Origin: Streptomyces fagopyri
Lineage (GTDB): Bacteria; Actinomycetota; Actinomycetes; Streptomycetales; Streptomycetaceae
Assembly (NCBI RefSeq): GCF_009498275.1
Contig: NZ_CP045643.1
Span: forward strand, 1,798,001-1,862,000
DNA: 64,000 nt
Reading direction: 5' to 3'
Shown: piece by piece, positions 46,798 through 55,929 of the stretch
How positions within the stretch are numbered: the first letter of the stretch is position 1
How the letters are laid out: each line of letters starts with the position of its first letter
Notes under the pieces: generated by a model
Databases searched by the model: none
What the model saw: only the letters and a program-made list of their open reading frames with translations
Told to the model about the DNA's origin: nothing
Translations under genes and position numbers: made by a program

Positions 46798-47499
46798 ATG
46801 ACGATCACGACGGAACGCCATCGGGGCCACCGGGATCTGCCCCGCCTGATGGGGCTGATGACCGGCGACGAGAAGCACGGACCGGCGGCGACCTCCACGC
46901 TGGACGCGCTGTGGGTGCTCTACGACCGGGTGCTGCGGGTCACTCCCGGGCGGCTGGACGATCCGGGGCGGGACCGGTTCCTGCTCTCCAAGGGACACGG
47001 GCCGATGGCGTACTACGCGGTGCTCGCGGCCAAGGGCTTCCTGCCCGTCGAGTGGCTGCCGGGTTTCGGCTCCTACGACTCGCCTCTCGGGCACCACCCC
47101 GACCGGGTGCTGGTCCCGGGCGCCGAGATCGGCAGCGGATCGCTCGGACACGGACTGCCGATCGCCGTCGGCACCGCACTGGGTCTGCGCGCGCGGGGGC
47201 TCGACGAGCCGCGTGTCTGGGTGCTGACCGGCGACGCGGAGCTGGACGAGGGCAGCAATCACGAGGCGATCGCGTACGCCGGGCCCGCCGGGCTCGACCG
47301 GCTGCACACCGTCGTGATCGACAACTCCTCGGCCAGTCACGGCAGGCCCGGTGGTATCGCCGCCCGGTTCGAGGCAGCGGGATGGTCCGCCCTGTCCGTC
47401 GACGGCCGCGACCACGAGGCGCTGTACGCCGCCTTCACCGCGCCTCATCCGGGGCGGCCGCACGTCGTCGTCGCCCGGGTCGAGCCGAAGGCCGCCTGA
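46798..47499 (+). CDS. transketolase N-terminal (TPP-binding) subunit
   Basis: A 233-residue protein equal to the pyrophosphate-binding half of transketolase. KHGPAATSTLDALWVLYDRV and KGHGPMAYYAVLAAKGF are near the N-terminus, and the TPP motif reads GDAELDEGSNHEAIAYAG with an NN-like VVIDNSS. It pairs with the C-terminal half encoded next. Split transketolases transfer C2 units in the pentose phosphate pathway or work on special sugars. No Shine-Dalgarno precedes the ATG, consistent with a leaderless start. Confidence 0.92.
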   Translation: MTITTERHRGHRDLPRLMGLMTGDEKHGPAATSTLDALWVLYDRVLRVTPGRLDDPGRDRFLLSKGHGPMAYYAVLAAKGFLPVEWLPGFGSYDSPLGHHPDRVLVPGAEIGSGSLGHGLPIAVGTALGLRARGLDEPRVWVLTGDAELDEGSNHEAIAYAGPAGLDRLHTVVIDNSSASHGRPGGIAARFEAAGWSALSVDGRDHEALYAAFTAPHPGRPHVVVARVEPKAA

Positions 47500-47629
47500 G
47501 CCGCCGTCCCGCGCGCACCGGAGCCGTCACCACCCGTCCCGCCACCCGCCGGTCCCCTCGCCACCCGCCCGTCGCCACGGGGACCGTCGTCGTTGGTTCA
47601 TCCCGCACGCCGTCGAAAGGACCACCCCC

Positions 47630-48541
47630 ATGGACACCATGCGTGACCGTTTCGCCCCCGTCGTCTCCCGGCTCCTCGACGAGGACCCGCGGGTCGCGGT
47701 CGTACTGGCCGAGATCGGCAAGGACGGCTTCGCGGAGGCCATGGCCAGGCATCCGGAGCGGGTGATCAACGTCGGCATCCGTGAACAGCTCCTCGTCGGA
47801 GCGGGCGCGGGCCTGGCGCTCACCGGACTGCGGCCCGTCCTGCACACCTTCGCCAGTTTCCTCGTCGAGCGTCCCTTCGAACAGGTGAAGCTCGACCTCG
47901 GTCATCAGGACGTGGGTGCGGTACTGGTCAGCGCCGCCGCGTCCTTCGACTGGCCCGCCGGGGGCTTCACCCACATGGCACCCGGCGACGTGGCACTGCT
48001 CGACACCCTGGACGGCTGGACCGTACACGTCCCGGGGCACCCCGACGAGGCCGAGACCCTGCTGCGGCACGCGGTCGCCGCCGGCGACGACAAGGTGTAC
48101 GTGCGGCTGTCGACGCAGTCCAACGCGCGGGGCCGCGCGGTCGACGGGGTACGGACGCACACGGTCCGCGAGGGGCGCGGCGGCGTGGTCGTCGCCGTCG
48201 GGCCGATGCTCGACGCGGTGCTCGACGCGACGGAGACGCTCGATGTCACCGTGCTGTACGCCACCACCGTCCGGCCGTTCGACGCGGCGGCGCTGCGCCG
48301 CGCCACGGAGGCCGCGGGCACCGGCGTCGTCCTCGTCGAGCCCTGCCTGGCGGGCACGTCCACGGCCGCCGCGGGCGACGCGCTCGCCGACGTACCCCAC
48401 CGCGTGCTCGGCCTCGGCGTCGGCCGCCGCGAGCTGCGCAAGTACGGAACCACCGACGAGCACCTGACCGCGCACGGCCTCGACGCGGGGTCCCTGCGGG
48501 AGCGGATCGGCGGTTTCCTGCGGGCTCCGGGGGACGCCTGA
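47630..48541 (+). CDS. transketolase C-terminal (pyrimidine-binding) subunit
   Basis: A 303-residue protein with the Pyr domain (VAVVLAEIGKDGFAEAMARHPERVINVGIREQ, residues about 22-54, containing the conserved catalytic Glu in GIREQ) and the C-terminal transketolase domain from about residue 175. It forms the active enzyme with the N-terminal subunit. GAAAGGA stands ahead of the ATG. The 130-bp gap between the two genes is unusually long for subunits of one enzyme. Confidence 0.92.
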   Translation: MDTMRDRFAPVVSRLLDEDPRVAVVLAEIGKDGFAEAMARHPERVINVGIREQLLVGAGAGLALTGLRPVLHTFASFLVERPFEQVKLDLGHQDVGAVLVSAAASFDWPAGGFTHMAPGDVALLDTLDGWTVHVPGHPDEAETLLRHAVAAGDDKVYVRLSTQSNARGRAVDGVRTHTVREGRGGVVVAVGPMLDAVLDATETLDVTVLYATTVRPFDAAALRRATEAAGTGVVLVEPCLAGTSTAAAGDALADVPHRVLGLGVGRRELRKYGTTDEHLTAHGLDAGSLRERIGGFLRAPGDA

Positions 48542-48590
48542 CCGCGGCGTCGGCGACCTGGGCCACGCTTTCCCGGCGTCCCGGGCTGAT

Positions 48591-48635
48591 CCGGTCCGGC
48601 CCGTTCCGGTCCGTTCCGGTCCGTTCCGGTCCGGG
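48591..48635 (+). repeat. 10-bp tandem repeat downstream of the transketolase operon
   Basis: CCGTTCCGGT occurs three times in a row at 48601-48630 with partial units on both sides. It lies in the gap between convergent genes. Confidence 0.85.
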
Positions 48636-48699
48636 ACGAGAGCGACCCGGGGTCACGGGCACTCCCGGGGGCACGTGGCCGGTGAGGCTTTGTCAGTGG

Positions 48700-50661
48700 T
48701 CAGGGGTCAGGGGGGCCGGGTCGCGCCGGGCGGCGTGCTGCCGGGGCCGTACGCGTCGGCGGTACCGCCCGGTCGACGCGCGGCAGGTCGCGGACGGCGG
48801 GCACCAGGAGCAGGGACGTGCAGACGAACAGGGTCATCACTCCGGCCACGAGGAGGACGTTGTCGGCGCCGAGGACCGACGCGGCGGGCCCCGCCAGCGC
48901 CTGACCGAAGGGCATCATCGCCAGGGACCCCGCGACGTCGTAGGCGTGGATGCGGTTGAGGACGTCGGGGGCGACCTGGGTCTGCACGCTGGTCGCCCAC
49001 ATCACGCCCCAGAACGACATGCCCGCACCCGCGATGACCGCTCCGGCCGACATGGCCGGGACTCCGAGGCGCGCGCCGACGGACGCGGGGAAGCACGCGA
49101 AGGCGAACAGGGCGATCGAGCCGGCCCGCAGCATGCGGCGGGGGCGCAGCCGCAGGGCCAGCAGGCCGCCGATGACGGTTCCGGCGCCGAGCGCCGAGTT
49201 GACCAGACCGTAGGCCCCCGCGCCGTACCGCTGGACCACCTCCGTGGCCACCAGCGGGACGGTGGGACCCGAGATGAAGAGCATGTACACGCACCAGATG
49301 ACGATGACCGCCCACAGCCAGGTCCTCGCCCTGAACTCCCGCCAGCCCACGACGAGATCGGCTCGGAAGCTGCCACCGTGCGGACGGCTCCCGGGCGCGG
49401 CCGGGGGGAGGCGGAGCAGGAGCAGGCACAGGGCGCTCAGCGCGTACGTCGCCGCGTGCGCCGCGAAGACCCCGCCGGCCGAGGAGAACGCGACCAGCAG
49501 TCCGGCGAGGGCGGGGCCCGCGAGCTGCGCGGAGGACTCCGCGATCCGGATCGCACCGTTCGCCCCCTGCACGTCGGCCGCCAGGCGCGGCACCGTGCTG
49601 GCGACGCCCGGCTGGAAGACGGCTCCGGCCGCGCCGTTGACCGCGCCGATCGCGCAGATCTGCCAGAGGAGCACATGGCCGGTGAAGAAGAGCCCCGCGG
49701 CGAGGGCCTGGGTGACCAGGCGTACGAGGTCGGCCCCGATCATCAGCTTGCGCGTGCTGAACCGGTCGGCGATGACGCCGCCGAAGATCACCAGCCCGGC
49801 GAACGGGGCGGCGGACGCGGCCATCGCGAGGCCGATGGCTCCCGCCCCGTAACCGTGCTGGAGCAGTCCGGCGGCGAGTGCCACCGGGAGCATCGTGTCG
49901 CCGAGCCGGGCGAGGGCGCGCGCGACGAAGAACAGCGCGAAGTCCCGGGACCAGACCGGCGCGAGGCCGGCCGCGGCGGCGGGACGGTTGCCACCGGGGA
50001 TCTTCGCCGGGGGCGAACCCGGAGGCACGAGCGGGTCGACGTCCCGGTCCTGCGCGCCCGGGAAGTCGTCGGCGCCCAAATCCCCGGTGGGTCCCAGGCC
50101 CAGCGAGCCGGTCGCGGGGGCCGACGCGCGTCCGTCCGATGGCACCGCACCGTCCGCGCACACCACCCCGGCACACGCCTCGGCCGCGGGACTCCCCGCC
50201 GCCCGGTCCCGCGTCATCGACCCCCCGATGGTGAGGTCCCCGCGGTTCGGAGCCTCGTGCTCCATGGGTATCCCATGGCCCAGCGGCATCTCGTGGCCCA
50301 TGGACATCTCGTGGTTCATGGGTATCTCGTGGTTCATGGGTATCTCGCGGCCCGGCGGCATCTCGTGGCCCATCCGTGTGCCGTGGGCATCGGGCATCCC
50401 GTGGCCCATCGGTGCGCCGTCGCTCATCGGTGTCCCGGCGGCCGTCGCCATGCCGTGGCCCGTCGGTTCCTCGTGGCCGGTCGGCCCGGGTCGGGGACCT
50501 TCGCCGGCGGGTCTCCGGCGCGTCCCCCGGCTGTCGCCCCGCACCGGATCCTTCGCGTTCTCCGCGTTCTCCCCGTTGTCCCCGTTGTCCCCGTTGTCCG
50601 CGTTCTCGCCGGCCGGCGATCCGGACCGCGACGGCTCACCGCTTGGTGACGTCCCCTGCAT
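48700..50661 (-). CDS. MFS exporter with Met/His-rich N-terminal extension
   Basis: 653 residues. From about 237 on it is a standard 12-helix MFS drug/siderophore-type exporter (WSRDFALFFVARALARLGD, then FGGVIADRFSTRKLMIGAD as the loop 2-3 motif). The first 236 residues are extra and low in complexity: an (DNG)n run at 22-30, and at 61-138 repeats of M-x-H-E-(M/I)-P type with 10 His and 12 Met. High third-position GC holds through the extension, so it looks translated. A later start such as Met149 cannot be excluded, because the ribosome-binding site at 50661 is weak. Convergent with the transketolase operon. Confidence 0.78.
   Translation of the reverse strand: MQGTSPSGEPSRSGSPAGENADNGDNGDNGENAENAKDPVRGDSRGTRRRPAGEGPRPGPTGHEEPTGHGMATAAGTPMSDGAPMGHGMPDAHGTRMGHEMPPGREIPMNHEIPMNHEMSMGHEMPLGHGIPMEHEAPNRGDLTIGGSMTRDRAAGSPAAEACAGVVCADGAVPSDGRASAPATGSLGLGPTGDLGADDFPGAQDRDVDPLVPPGSPPAKIPGGNRPAAAAGLAPVWSRDFALFFVARALARLGDTMLPVALAAGLLQHGYGAGAIGLAMAASAAPFAGLVIFGGVIADRFSTRKLMIGADLVRLVTQALAAGLFFTGHVLLWQICAIGAVNGAAGAVFQPGVASTVPRLAADVQGANGAIRIAESSAQLAGPALAGLLVAFSSAGGVFAAHAATYALSALCLLLLRLPPAAPGSRPHGGSFRADLVVGWREFRARTWLWAVIVIWCVYMLFISGPTVPLVATEVVQRYGAGAYGLVNSALGAGTVIGGLLALRLRPRRMLRAGSIALFAFACFPASVGARLGVPAMSAGAVIAGAGMSFWGVMWATSVQTQVAPDVLNRIHAYDVAGSLAMMPFGQALAGPAASVLGADNVLLVAGVMTLFVCTSLLLVPAVRDLPRVDRAVPPTRTAPAARRPARPGPPDP
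50248..50481 (-). repeat. tandem Met/His-encoding repeats in the exporter gene
   Basis: Imperfect repeats of ATGGGCCACGAGATGCCG and ATGAACCACGAGATACCC encode the M-x-H-E-x-P units. Copies vary from 12 to 18 bp but preserve the frame. Confidence 0.8.
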
Positions 50662-50779
50662 CCCGCCCGTGCCCCTCGCCTGCCGTCGCCCCGCGGCTCC
50701 CCCCGCGAACCGGGCGTCCCTGCCGCCGCTCCGGCACCCGGATCATGTCACGCGGGCGCACTTCGCGACCGAGGGATTT

Positions 50780-51142
50780 TCACTGGTCCGCGGGGAGCCC
50801 CAACGCCGGGTGGGAGTCGAGCAGTCGGGGCGGAGCGGCCTGCCGCCAGGAGTCGGCGAGGATGTCACGGAGTTCGGCGTCGTCCTCCAGGGCCGCGAGC
50901 CGGACCCGGACCCAGGCGAAGCCCGCCTCGTGGTCGGCGATCCAGAACTTCCGGGGCTCGGCCAGGGCGAGTTCGTCGCGCTCCTCCTTGGGGCAGCGCA
51001 CGGCGATGGAGGTCTCCTCCTCGGGCAGGGTGGCGAACATCTTCCCCGCGACCCGGAAGGTGGGCATGCTCCACGCGGTCTTCTCCGTGGTGTCCGGCAG
51101 GGACAGGGCGATCCGGCGTACGTCTTCGGCGTTCGGCGACAT
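50780..51142 (-). CDS. MmcQ/YjbR-family protein
   Basis: A 120-residue protein of the YjbR (CyaY-like fold) family: SPNAEDVRRIALSLPDTTEKTAWSMPTFRVAGKMFATL at the N-terminus (residues 2-39) and DHEAGFAWVRVRLAALEDD near residue 73. The family binds DNA weakly or has unknown roles. Starts at 51142 and 51208 are both open; the shorter one matches family length. No clear ribosome-binding site. Confidence 0.83.
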   Translation of the reverse strand: MSPNAEDVRRIALSLPDTTEKTAWSMPTFRVAGKMFATLPEEETSIAVRCPKEERDELALAEPRKFWIADHEAGFAWVRVRLAALEDDAELRDILADSWRQAAPPRLLDSHPALGLPADQ

Positions 51143-51302
51143 GGGAGGCACGGTAGCCAATGGCACCGACACACCGGCGCTGACCTGGGCCGACCTCTCC
51201 CGGCTCACGCGGACCTGAACCGACTGACGCGGACCTGCGCGATCGGAGGGACGGCCGGCGAGGGTCGGCCCGCCCTGGTCCGGGAGGGGCCGGCGCGGTA
51301 TC

Positions 51303-51839
51303 TCACGGAGCCGCGGCGGCGGCTCCCACCCGCTTGTAGAAGATCGTCGTCGGGCGCAGCACTCCCGTGGGAGTCGTCGCGTAGTCGGGTATCGCCCCGA
51401 GAGGGGTCCAGCCCGCGGACAGGTACAGGGTCTCGGCGGGGCTGCCCGTCTCCGTGTCCAGGTGCAGGAGGGTGACCCCGGCCTCGGCTGCCGCGCGCTC
51501 GGCGGTGGTCAGCAGTGCGCGGCCGACTCCTCTCCCCCTTCCGTCCGGGTGCACCATCAGTTTCACCAGCTCGGCACGGTGGCGGCTGTTGGGTTTGTCC
51601 GCAAAGGCCAGGCCGATCGTGCCGAGCACGCGGTCCGCGCCGCGAGCCACCCACACCGCGAGGTGGCCGGCCGACACCCCGGCCGCACGCCCCTCCCACC
51701 AGGCCGCGGCCGACGCGCGGTCGAGCGGCGCGAGGAAGCCGACCGAGGCCCCGCCGTCCACGGTGTCGGCCAGAAGGCCGGCCAACTCCTCAGCGTGGGC
51801 GAGGACTTCGGCCGCGCTCAGTCGGGAGACCGCGGTCAC
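51303..51839 (-). CDS. GNAT-family N-acetyltransferase
   Basis: A 178-residue GNAT protein. The acetyl-CoA loop is VHPDGRGRGVGRALLTTAER, preceded by HRAELVKLMV; LYLSAGWTPLG is motif B. The substrate is unknown. The GTG overlaps the stop of the XRE regulator (GTGA), so the two are translated together and the regulator may respond to the same compound the enzyme modifies. Confidence 0.88.
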   Translation of the reverse strand: MTAVSRLSAAEVLAHAEELAGLLADTVDGGASVGFLAPLDRASAAAWWEGRAAGVSAGHLAVWVARGADRVLGTIGLAFADKPNSRHRAELVKLMVHPDGRGRGVGRALLTTAERAAAEAGVTLLHLDTETGSPAETLYLSAGWTPLGAIPDYATTPTGVLRPTTIFYKRVGAAAAAP

Positions 51840-52408
51840 GGGCCCACCACCACCAGCGCGTACCGCACGTCCTGCGGGCCCGGGCAGCGGAAGCGGGTCG
51901 GGCCCCACACCCGCAGCCGGAGACAGTCACCGGCGCCGAGGTGGTGCCCGACGTCCCGCGCCGTCACCTCCAGCGCCCCGTCGAGCACCCAGATGTGCTG
52001 CTCCAGTCCGGGCACGGGAGGCCGGTCGTAGGCGATGTCGGCACCGGCCGCGAGCCGTCCCTCGACGAGTTCGCCGCGCAGCCCGGTGTGCGGCGGGGAC
52101 ACCGACCGCCGTACGAAGCCGGAGGCGTCGTCCCTCCAGACCGACTGGTCGGCCGCCCGCACCAGCCCGGCGGGTTCCGTCTCGACCTCACTGAGCAGCT
52201 GCGACATGGTCCGCCCGTACACGGCGCACAGGCGGTTCAGGAGCGAGGCCGTGGGGCTGATCTCGGCGCGCTCGGCCCGGGACAGGGTGGACCGGCTGAC
52301 CCCGCTGTGTTCCGCGAGTTCCGCCAGCGACCACCCCCTTTCGGCCCGCAGCTCGCCGAGCCGGACCCCCAGGCGTACGTCGACGGCGTCCCGCACCTCG
52401 ATTCCCAT
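51836..52408 (-). CDS. XRE-family regulator with C-terminal cupin
   Basis: A 190-residue protein: helix-turn-helix at about residues 13-66 (LGELRAERGWSLAELAEHSG, SRSTLSRAERAEISPTASLL) and a single cupin domain (LEQHIWVLDGALEVTARD). This layout is common for sensors of small metabolites. A GGGAT-n3-ATCCC palindrome ends 5 bp upstream of the ATG, and there is no Shine-Dalgarno, so the message may be leaderless and self-regulated. Confidence 0.9.
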   Translation of the reverse strand: MGIEVRDAVDVRLGVRLGELRAERGWSLAELAEHSGVSRSTLSRAERAEISPTASLLNRLCAVYGRTMSQLLSEVETEPAGLVRAADQSVWRDDASGFVRRSVSPPHTGLRGELVEGRLAAGADIAYDRPPVPGLEQHIWVLDGALEVTARDVGHHLGAGDCLRLRVWGPTRFRCPGPQDVRYALVVVGP

Positions 52409-52412
52409 ATTC

Positions 52413-52425
52413 GGGATGTTATCCC
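52413..52425. promoter_or_regulatory. palindrome at the XRE gene start
   Basis: GGGAT-GTT-ATCCC, a perfect 5-bp-arm inverted repeat within an AT-richer stretch, 5 bp before the XRE ATG. A likely autoregulatory operator overlapping the promoter. Confidence 0.55.
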
Positions 52426-52591
52426 AGATACGAAACAGGAAGAACGCCGGACCGACAGCGGGACCAGGAGCGGTAGCCGTAGCGGTAGCCCTGGGGACAA
52501 GGGGCGTCAGGGGACGCCGGGAACGTCAGGGAACGTCAGGGAACGTCAAAGGACGTCAAAGGACGCCGGGAACCAGTGACCTCAGGGAACG
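52426..52591. repeat. GGAACGTCAG tandem repeats between XRE and LysR genes
   Basis: From about 52519 to 52566 a 10-bp unit (GGGAACGTCA, drifting to AAAGGACGTC) repeats five times; a shorter GCGGTAGCC pair lies at about 52472-52490. No hairpin stands out as a terminator for the upstream LysR gene. Confidence 0.8.
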
Positions 52592-53497
52592 TCACTCCAC
52601 GGTCGCGGCCCGCGCCAGCGCGTCCAGCACCGGGCGGATCAGCGGATGCCCCTCGGCGCCACGCCGTACGGCGGCGAAGACCCGGCGGGTGGGCGCGACT
52701 CCGTCGACGGGGCGTACGACCACGCCCGTGAGATCCATGCCGATCAGGGCCGAGCGGGGCACCAGCGCGACGCCCGCGTCGGCGGAGGCGAGGGCGACGA
52801 CGGCGCGGAAGTCGTCCGAGGAGTGTTCGAGGCGCGGCTCGAATCCCGCGTTCTCGCAGGCCAGGACCACCACGTCATGGCAGGGATTGCCGGGGTACTG
52901 GCCGATCCAGGGGTCCTTGGCCAGCTCGGCGAGCGGCACCTCCTCGGCGTCGGACAGGCGGTGGGTGACCGGGACCACCGCGTCGAACGGCTCGGCGTAC
53001 AGGGGCACGTGGGTCAGCCGCGGGTCGTCCGCGGCCGGGGCGCCCCGGTACTCGACGGCGACCGCGATGTCGACCTGCCGGTCGAGCACCATCGGCAGGC
53101 TGGCGTCGCCCTCGGCGTCCTGCACCCGGACGTGGATACCGGGCGCGGTGACGGCGAGGCGGACGAGGGCGGGTGCCACCACGAGGCCGATGCCGGTCGC
53201 GAAGGCGGCGACGGTGACCGTGCCCGCGGAACCCGAGCTGTAGGCCGCCAGCTCGGCCTCCGCCCGTTCCAGCTGGGCCAGCACCGCGTGGGTGTGGCCG
53301 AGCAGGATCTCACCGGCGGGAGTCAGCCGTACGCCCTTCGCGCCCCGCTCGACGAGCCGGTGCCCGGTCTCCTGCTCCAGGGCGGTCAGCTGCTGGGAGA
53401 CCGCCGAGGGCGTGAGATAGAGCGCGGCGGCCGCCGCCGTCACCGTGCGGTGGTCGGCCACCGCACGGAGGATGTGGAGCCGCCGCGCTTCGATCAT
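52592..53497 (-). CDS. LysR-family transcriptional regulator
   Basis: A 301-residue LysR regulator: winged helix at residues 1-60 (RRLHILRAVADHRTVTAAAA, TPSAVSQQLTALEQETG) and a periplasmic-binding-like effector domain from about 90. It lies 31 bp downstream of kbl on the same strand, unlike the usual divergent LysR arrangement, so it is probably the third gene of the tdh-kbl transcript. A role in threonine/glycine control is an inference. Confidence 0.9.
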   Translation of the reverse strand: MIEARRLHILRAVADHRTVTAAAAALYLTPSAVSQQLTALEQETGHRLVERGAKGVRLTPAGEILLGHTHAVLAQLERAEAELAAYSSGSAGTVTVAAFATGIGLVVAPALVRLAVTAPGIHVRVQDAEGDASLPMVLDRQVDIAVAVEYRGAPAADDPRLTHVPLYAEPFDAVVPVTHRLSDAEEVPLAELAKDPWIGQYPGNPCHDVVVLACENAGFEPRLEHSSDDFRAVVALASADAGVALVPRSALIGMDLTGVVVRPVDGVAPTRRVFAAVRRGAEGHPLIRPVLDALARAATVE

Positions 53498-53528
53498 GCG
53501 ACCGATTCTCTCAGGTCACACGCGACTT

Positions 53529-54725
53529 TCAGCCGTCGAGCTCCGCCCGCGCCGCCACGAACGCGTCCACCGCGCGGTTCACGTCGTCCGTCGAGTGCGC
53601 GGCGGACAGCTGTACACGGATACGGGCCTTGCCCTGCGGAACGACCGGGTACGAGAAGCCGATCACGTACACGCCACGCTCCAGGAGCAGTTCCGCCATG
53701 CGCCCGGCGACGGAGGCGTCACCGATCATGACCGGGGCGATCGCGTGGTCGCCAGGGAGGATGTCGAAGCCCTCGGCCGTCATCCGGGAGCGGAACAGCG
53801 CGGTGTTCTCGGCGAGCCTCTCGCGCAGGTCGCCCGCCGACTCCAGGAGGTCGAGGACCTTCAGGGAGGCCGCAGCGATCACGGGGGCGAGTGTGTTGGA
53901 GAAGAGGTAGGGGCGCGAGCGCTGGCGCAGCAGGGCGACGATCTCGGCGCGGGCGGCGACGTAGCCGCCGGACGCGCCGCCGAGTGCCTTGCCGAGGGTG
54001 CCGGTGATGATGTCGACACGGTCCATGACGCCGTGCAGCTCGGGGGTGCCCCGGCCGCCGGGGCCGACGAAGCCGACGGCGTGCGAGTCGTCGACCATGA
54101 CCATCGCGTCGTAGCGGTCGGCGAGGTCGCAGATCTCCTTCAGGGGAGCGACATAGCCGTCCATCGAGAAGACGCCGTCCGTGACGATCAGCCGGCGCCG
54201 GGCGTCCGACGCCTCCTTGAGCTGCGCCTCCAGGTCGGCCATGTCACGGTTGGCGTACCGGAAGCGGCGCGCCTTGGACAGGCGGATGCCGTCGATGATC
54301 GAGGCGTGGTTGAGGGCGTCGGAGATCACCGCGTCCTCGGCGCCGAGCAGGGTCTCGAAGACGCCTCCGTTGGCGTCGAAGCAGGAGGAGTAGAGGATCG
54401 TGTCCTCCTGGCCGAGGAACGCGGACAACCGCGCCTCCAGCTCCTTGTGCACCTCCTGGGTGCCGCAGATGAAGCGTACGGACGCCATGCCGTAGCCCCA
54501 GCGGTCGAGGGCCTCGTGGGCGGCGGCGACGACCTCGGGGTGGTCGGCGAGGCCGAGGTAGTTGTTCGCGCAGAAGTTGAGGACCTCGCCGGGACGGCCG
54601 CCGGAGGTGACGCTCACGGTCGCGGACTGCGGGGTGCCGATGACGCGCTCGGGCTTGTGCAGCCCGGCGGCGCGGATCTCGTCGAGGGTGGTGCGCAGAT
54701 CGTCGCGTACGGAATCGAACATCAT
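53529..54725 (-). CDS. kbl: glycine C-acetyltransferase (2-amino-3-ketobutyrate CoA ligase)
   Basis: A 398-residue alpha-oxoamine synthase. [15 protein letters not shown] at the N-terminus, [19 protein letters not shown] near residue 204, and the PLP lysine in [19 protein letters not shown] near 241. It splits 2-amino-3-oxobutyrate with CoA into glycine and acetyl-CoA, the second step of threonine degradation. It begins 7 bp after tdh. Confidence 0.96.
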   Translation of the reverse strand: MMFDSVRDDLRTTLDEIRAAGLHKPERVIGTPQSATVSVTSGGRPGEVLNFCANNYLGLADHPEVVAAAHEALDRWGYGMASVRFICGTQEVHKELEARLSAFLGQEDTILYSSCFDANGGVFETLLGAEDAVISDALNHASIIDGIRLSKARRFRYANRDMADLEAQLKEASDARRRLIVTDGVFSMDGYVAPLKEICDLADRYDAMVMVDDSHAVGFVGPGGRGTPELHGVMDRVDIITGTLGKALGGASGGYVAARAEIVALLRQRSRPYLFSNTLAPVIAAASLKVLDLLESAGDLRERLAENTALFRSRMTAEGFDILPGDHAIAPVMIGDASVAGRMAELLLERGVYVIGFSYPVVPQGKARIRVQLSAAHSTDDVNRAVDAFVAARAELDG

Positions 54726-54732
54726 CAGTTCC

Positions 54733-55761
54733 TTAGAGGGTCCAGTCCAGAATGACCTTGCCGCCGCGGCCGGCGGCCGCGTCGGCGAACGCGGCCTCGT
54801 GGTCGCGGAAGCCGTAGCGGCCGGTGATCACTGGAGCGAGGTCGAGGCCGCCTTCGAGGAGCACCGACATCGCGTACCAGGTCTCGAACATCTCCCGGCC
54901 GTAGATGCCCTTGATCGTGATCATGGAGGTGACGATCCGGGACCAGTCGACCGGGAACTCCTGCGCGGGCAGGCCGAGCATGGCGATCCGGCCGCCGTGT
55001 GTCATGTTGGCGATCATGTCGCGCATCGCCTCGGGGCGGCCGGACATCTCCAGGCCGATGTCGAAGCCCTCCCGCAGCCCCAGCTCGCGCTGGCCGTCGG
55101 CGATCGTCGCGGTCGACACGTTCAGGGCGAGACTCGCCCCTATCTTGCGCGCGAGTTCGAGACGCTCCTCGCTGACGTCGGTGACGACGACGTTGCGCGC
55201 GCCCGCGTGCCGGGCCACCGCGGCGGCCATCAGGCCGATCGGTCCGGCGCCGGTGATCAGTACGTCCTCGCCGACCAGCGGGAAGGAGAGCGCCGTGTGC
55301 ACGGCGTTGCCGAACGGGTCGAAGATCGCGGCGACGTCGAGGTCGACGGGGACCCGGTGCACCCACACGTTGGTGGCGGGCAGGGCGACGTACTCGGCGA
55401 ACGCGCCGTCGCGGCCGACGCCGAGACCGACCGTGGCACGGCAGAGGTGGCGGCGTCCGGCCAGGCAGTTGCGGCACTTGCCGCACACCAGGTGGCCTTC
55501 GCCGCTGACGCGGTCGCCGGCGTTGATGTCGACGACGTCCCGGCCGGTCGCGACGACCTCGCCGACGAACTCGTGGCCGAGCACGAGCGGCGTGCTGATG
55601 GCCTGCTGCGCCCAGCCGTCCCAGTTGCGGATGTGCAGGTCGGTGCCGCAGATCCCGGTCCTGAGGACCTTGATCAGTACGTCGCCGTGGCCGATCTCCG
55701 GCTCCGGTACGTCCACGAGCCAGAGCCCGGGCTCCGCCTTCTCCTTGACCAGCGCCTTCAC
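54733..55761 (-). CDS. tdh: L-threonine 3-dehydrogenase
   Basis: A 342-residue zinc-dependent medium-chain dehydrogenase. Catalytic zinc ligands lie in [16 protein letters not shown] and GHEFVGEV, the structural zinc in [15 protein letters not shown], and the NAD-binding glycines in [15 protein letters not shown]. It oxidises threonine to 2-amino-3-oxobutyrate for Kbl. First gene of the tdh-kbl-(LysR) operon. Confidence 0.96.
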   Translation of the reverse strand: MKALVKEKAEPGLWLVDVPEPEIGHGDVLIKVLRTGICGTDLHIRNWDGWAQQAISTPLVLGHEFVGEVVATGRDVVDINAGDRVSGEGHLVCGKCRNCLAGRRHLCRATVGLGVGRDGAFAEYVALPATNVWVHRVPVDLDVAAIFDPFGNAVHTALSFPLVGEDVLITGAGPIGLMAAAVARHAGARNVVVTDVSEERLELARKIGASLALNVSTATIADGQRELGLREGFDIGLEMSGRPEAMRDMIANMTHGGRIAMLGLPAQEFPVDWSRIVTSMITIKGIYGREMFETWYAMSVLLEGGLDLAPVITGRYGFRDHEAAFADAAAGRGGKVILDWTL

Positions 55762-55929
55762 GCAACGGCTCCTGTGGGTGAGGCCCCGGGGCAGGGCACG
55801 CCGAAGAGGCCCGTACCGGGGAGAGGGGTGTATTCCCTGAGGAATCTGCCGTACGACCGTAGTCCCGGTCCATCGAGGTTTTCTTAAACGCGGCCGCAGC
55901 TTTCCTTCACACAGCGGATTCCCTGGCCC

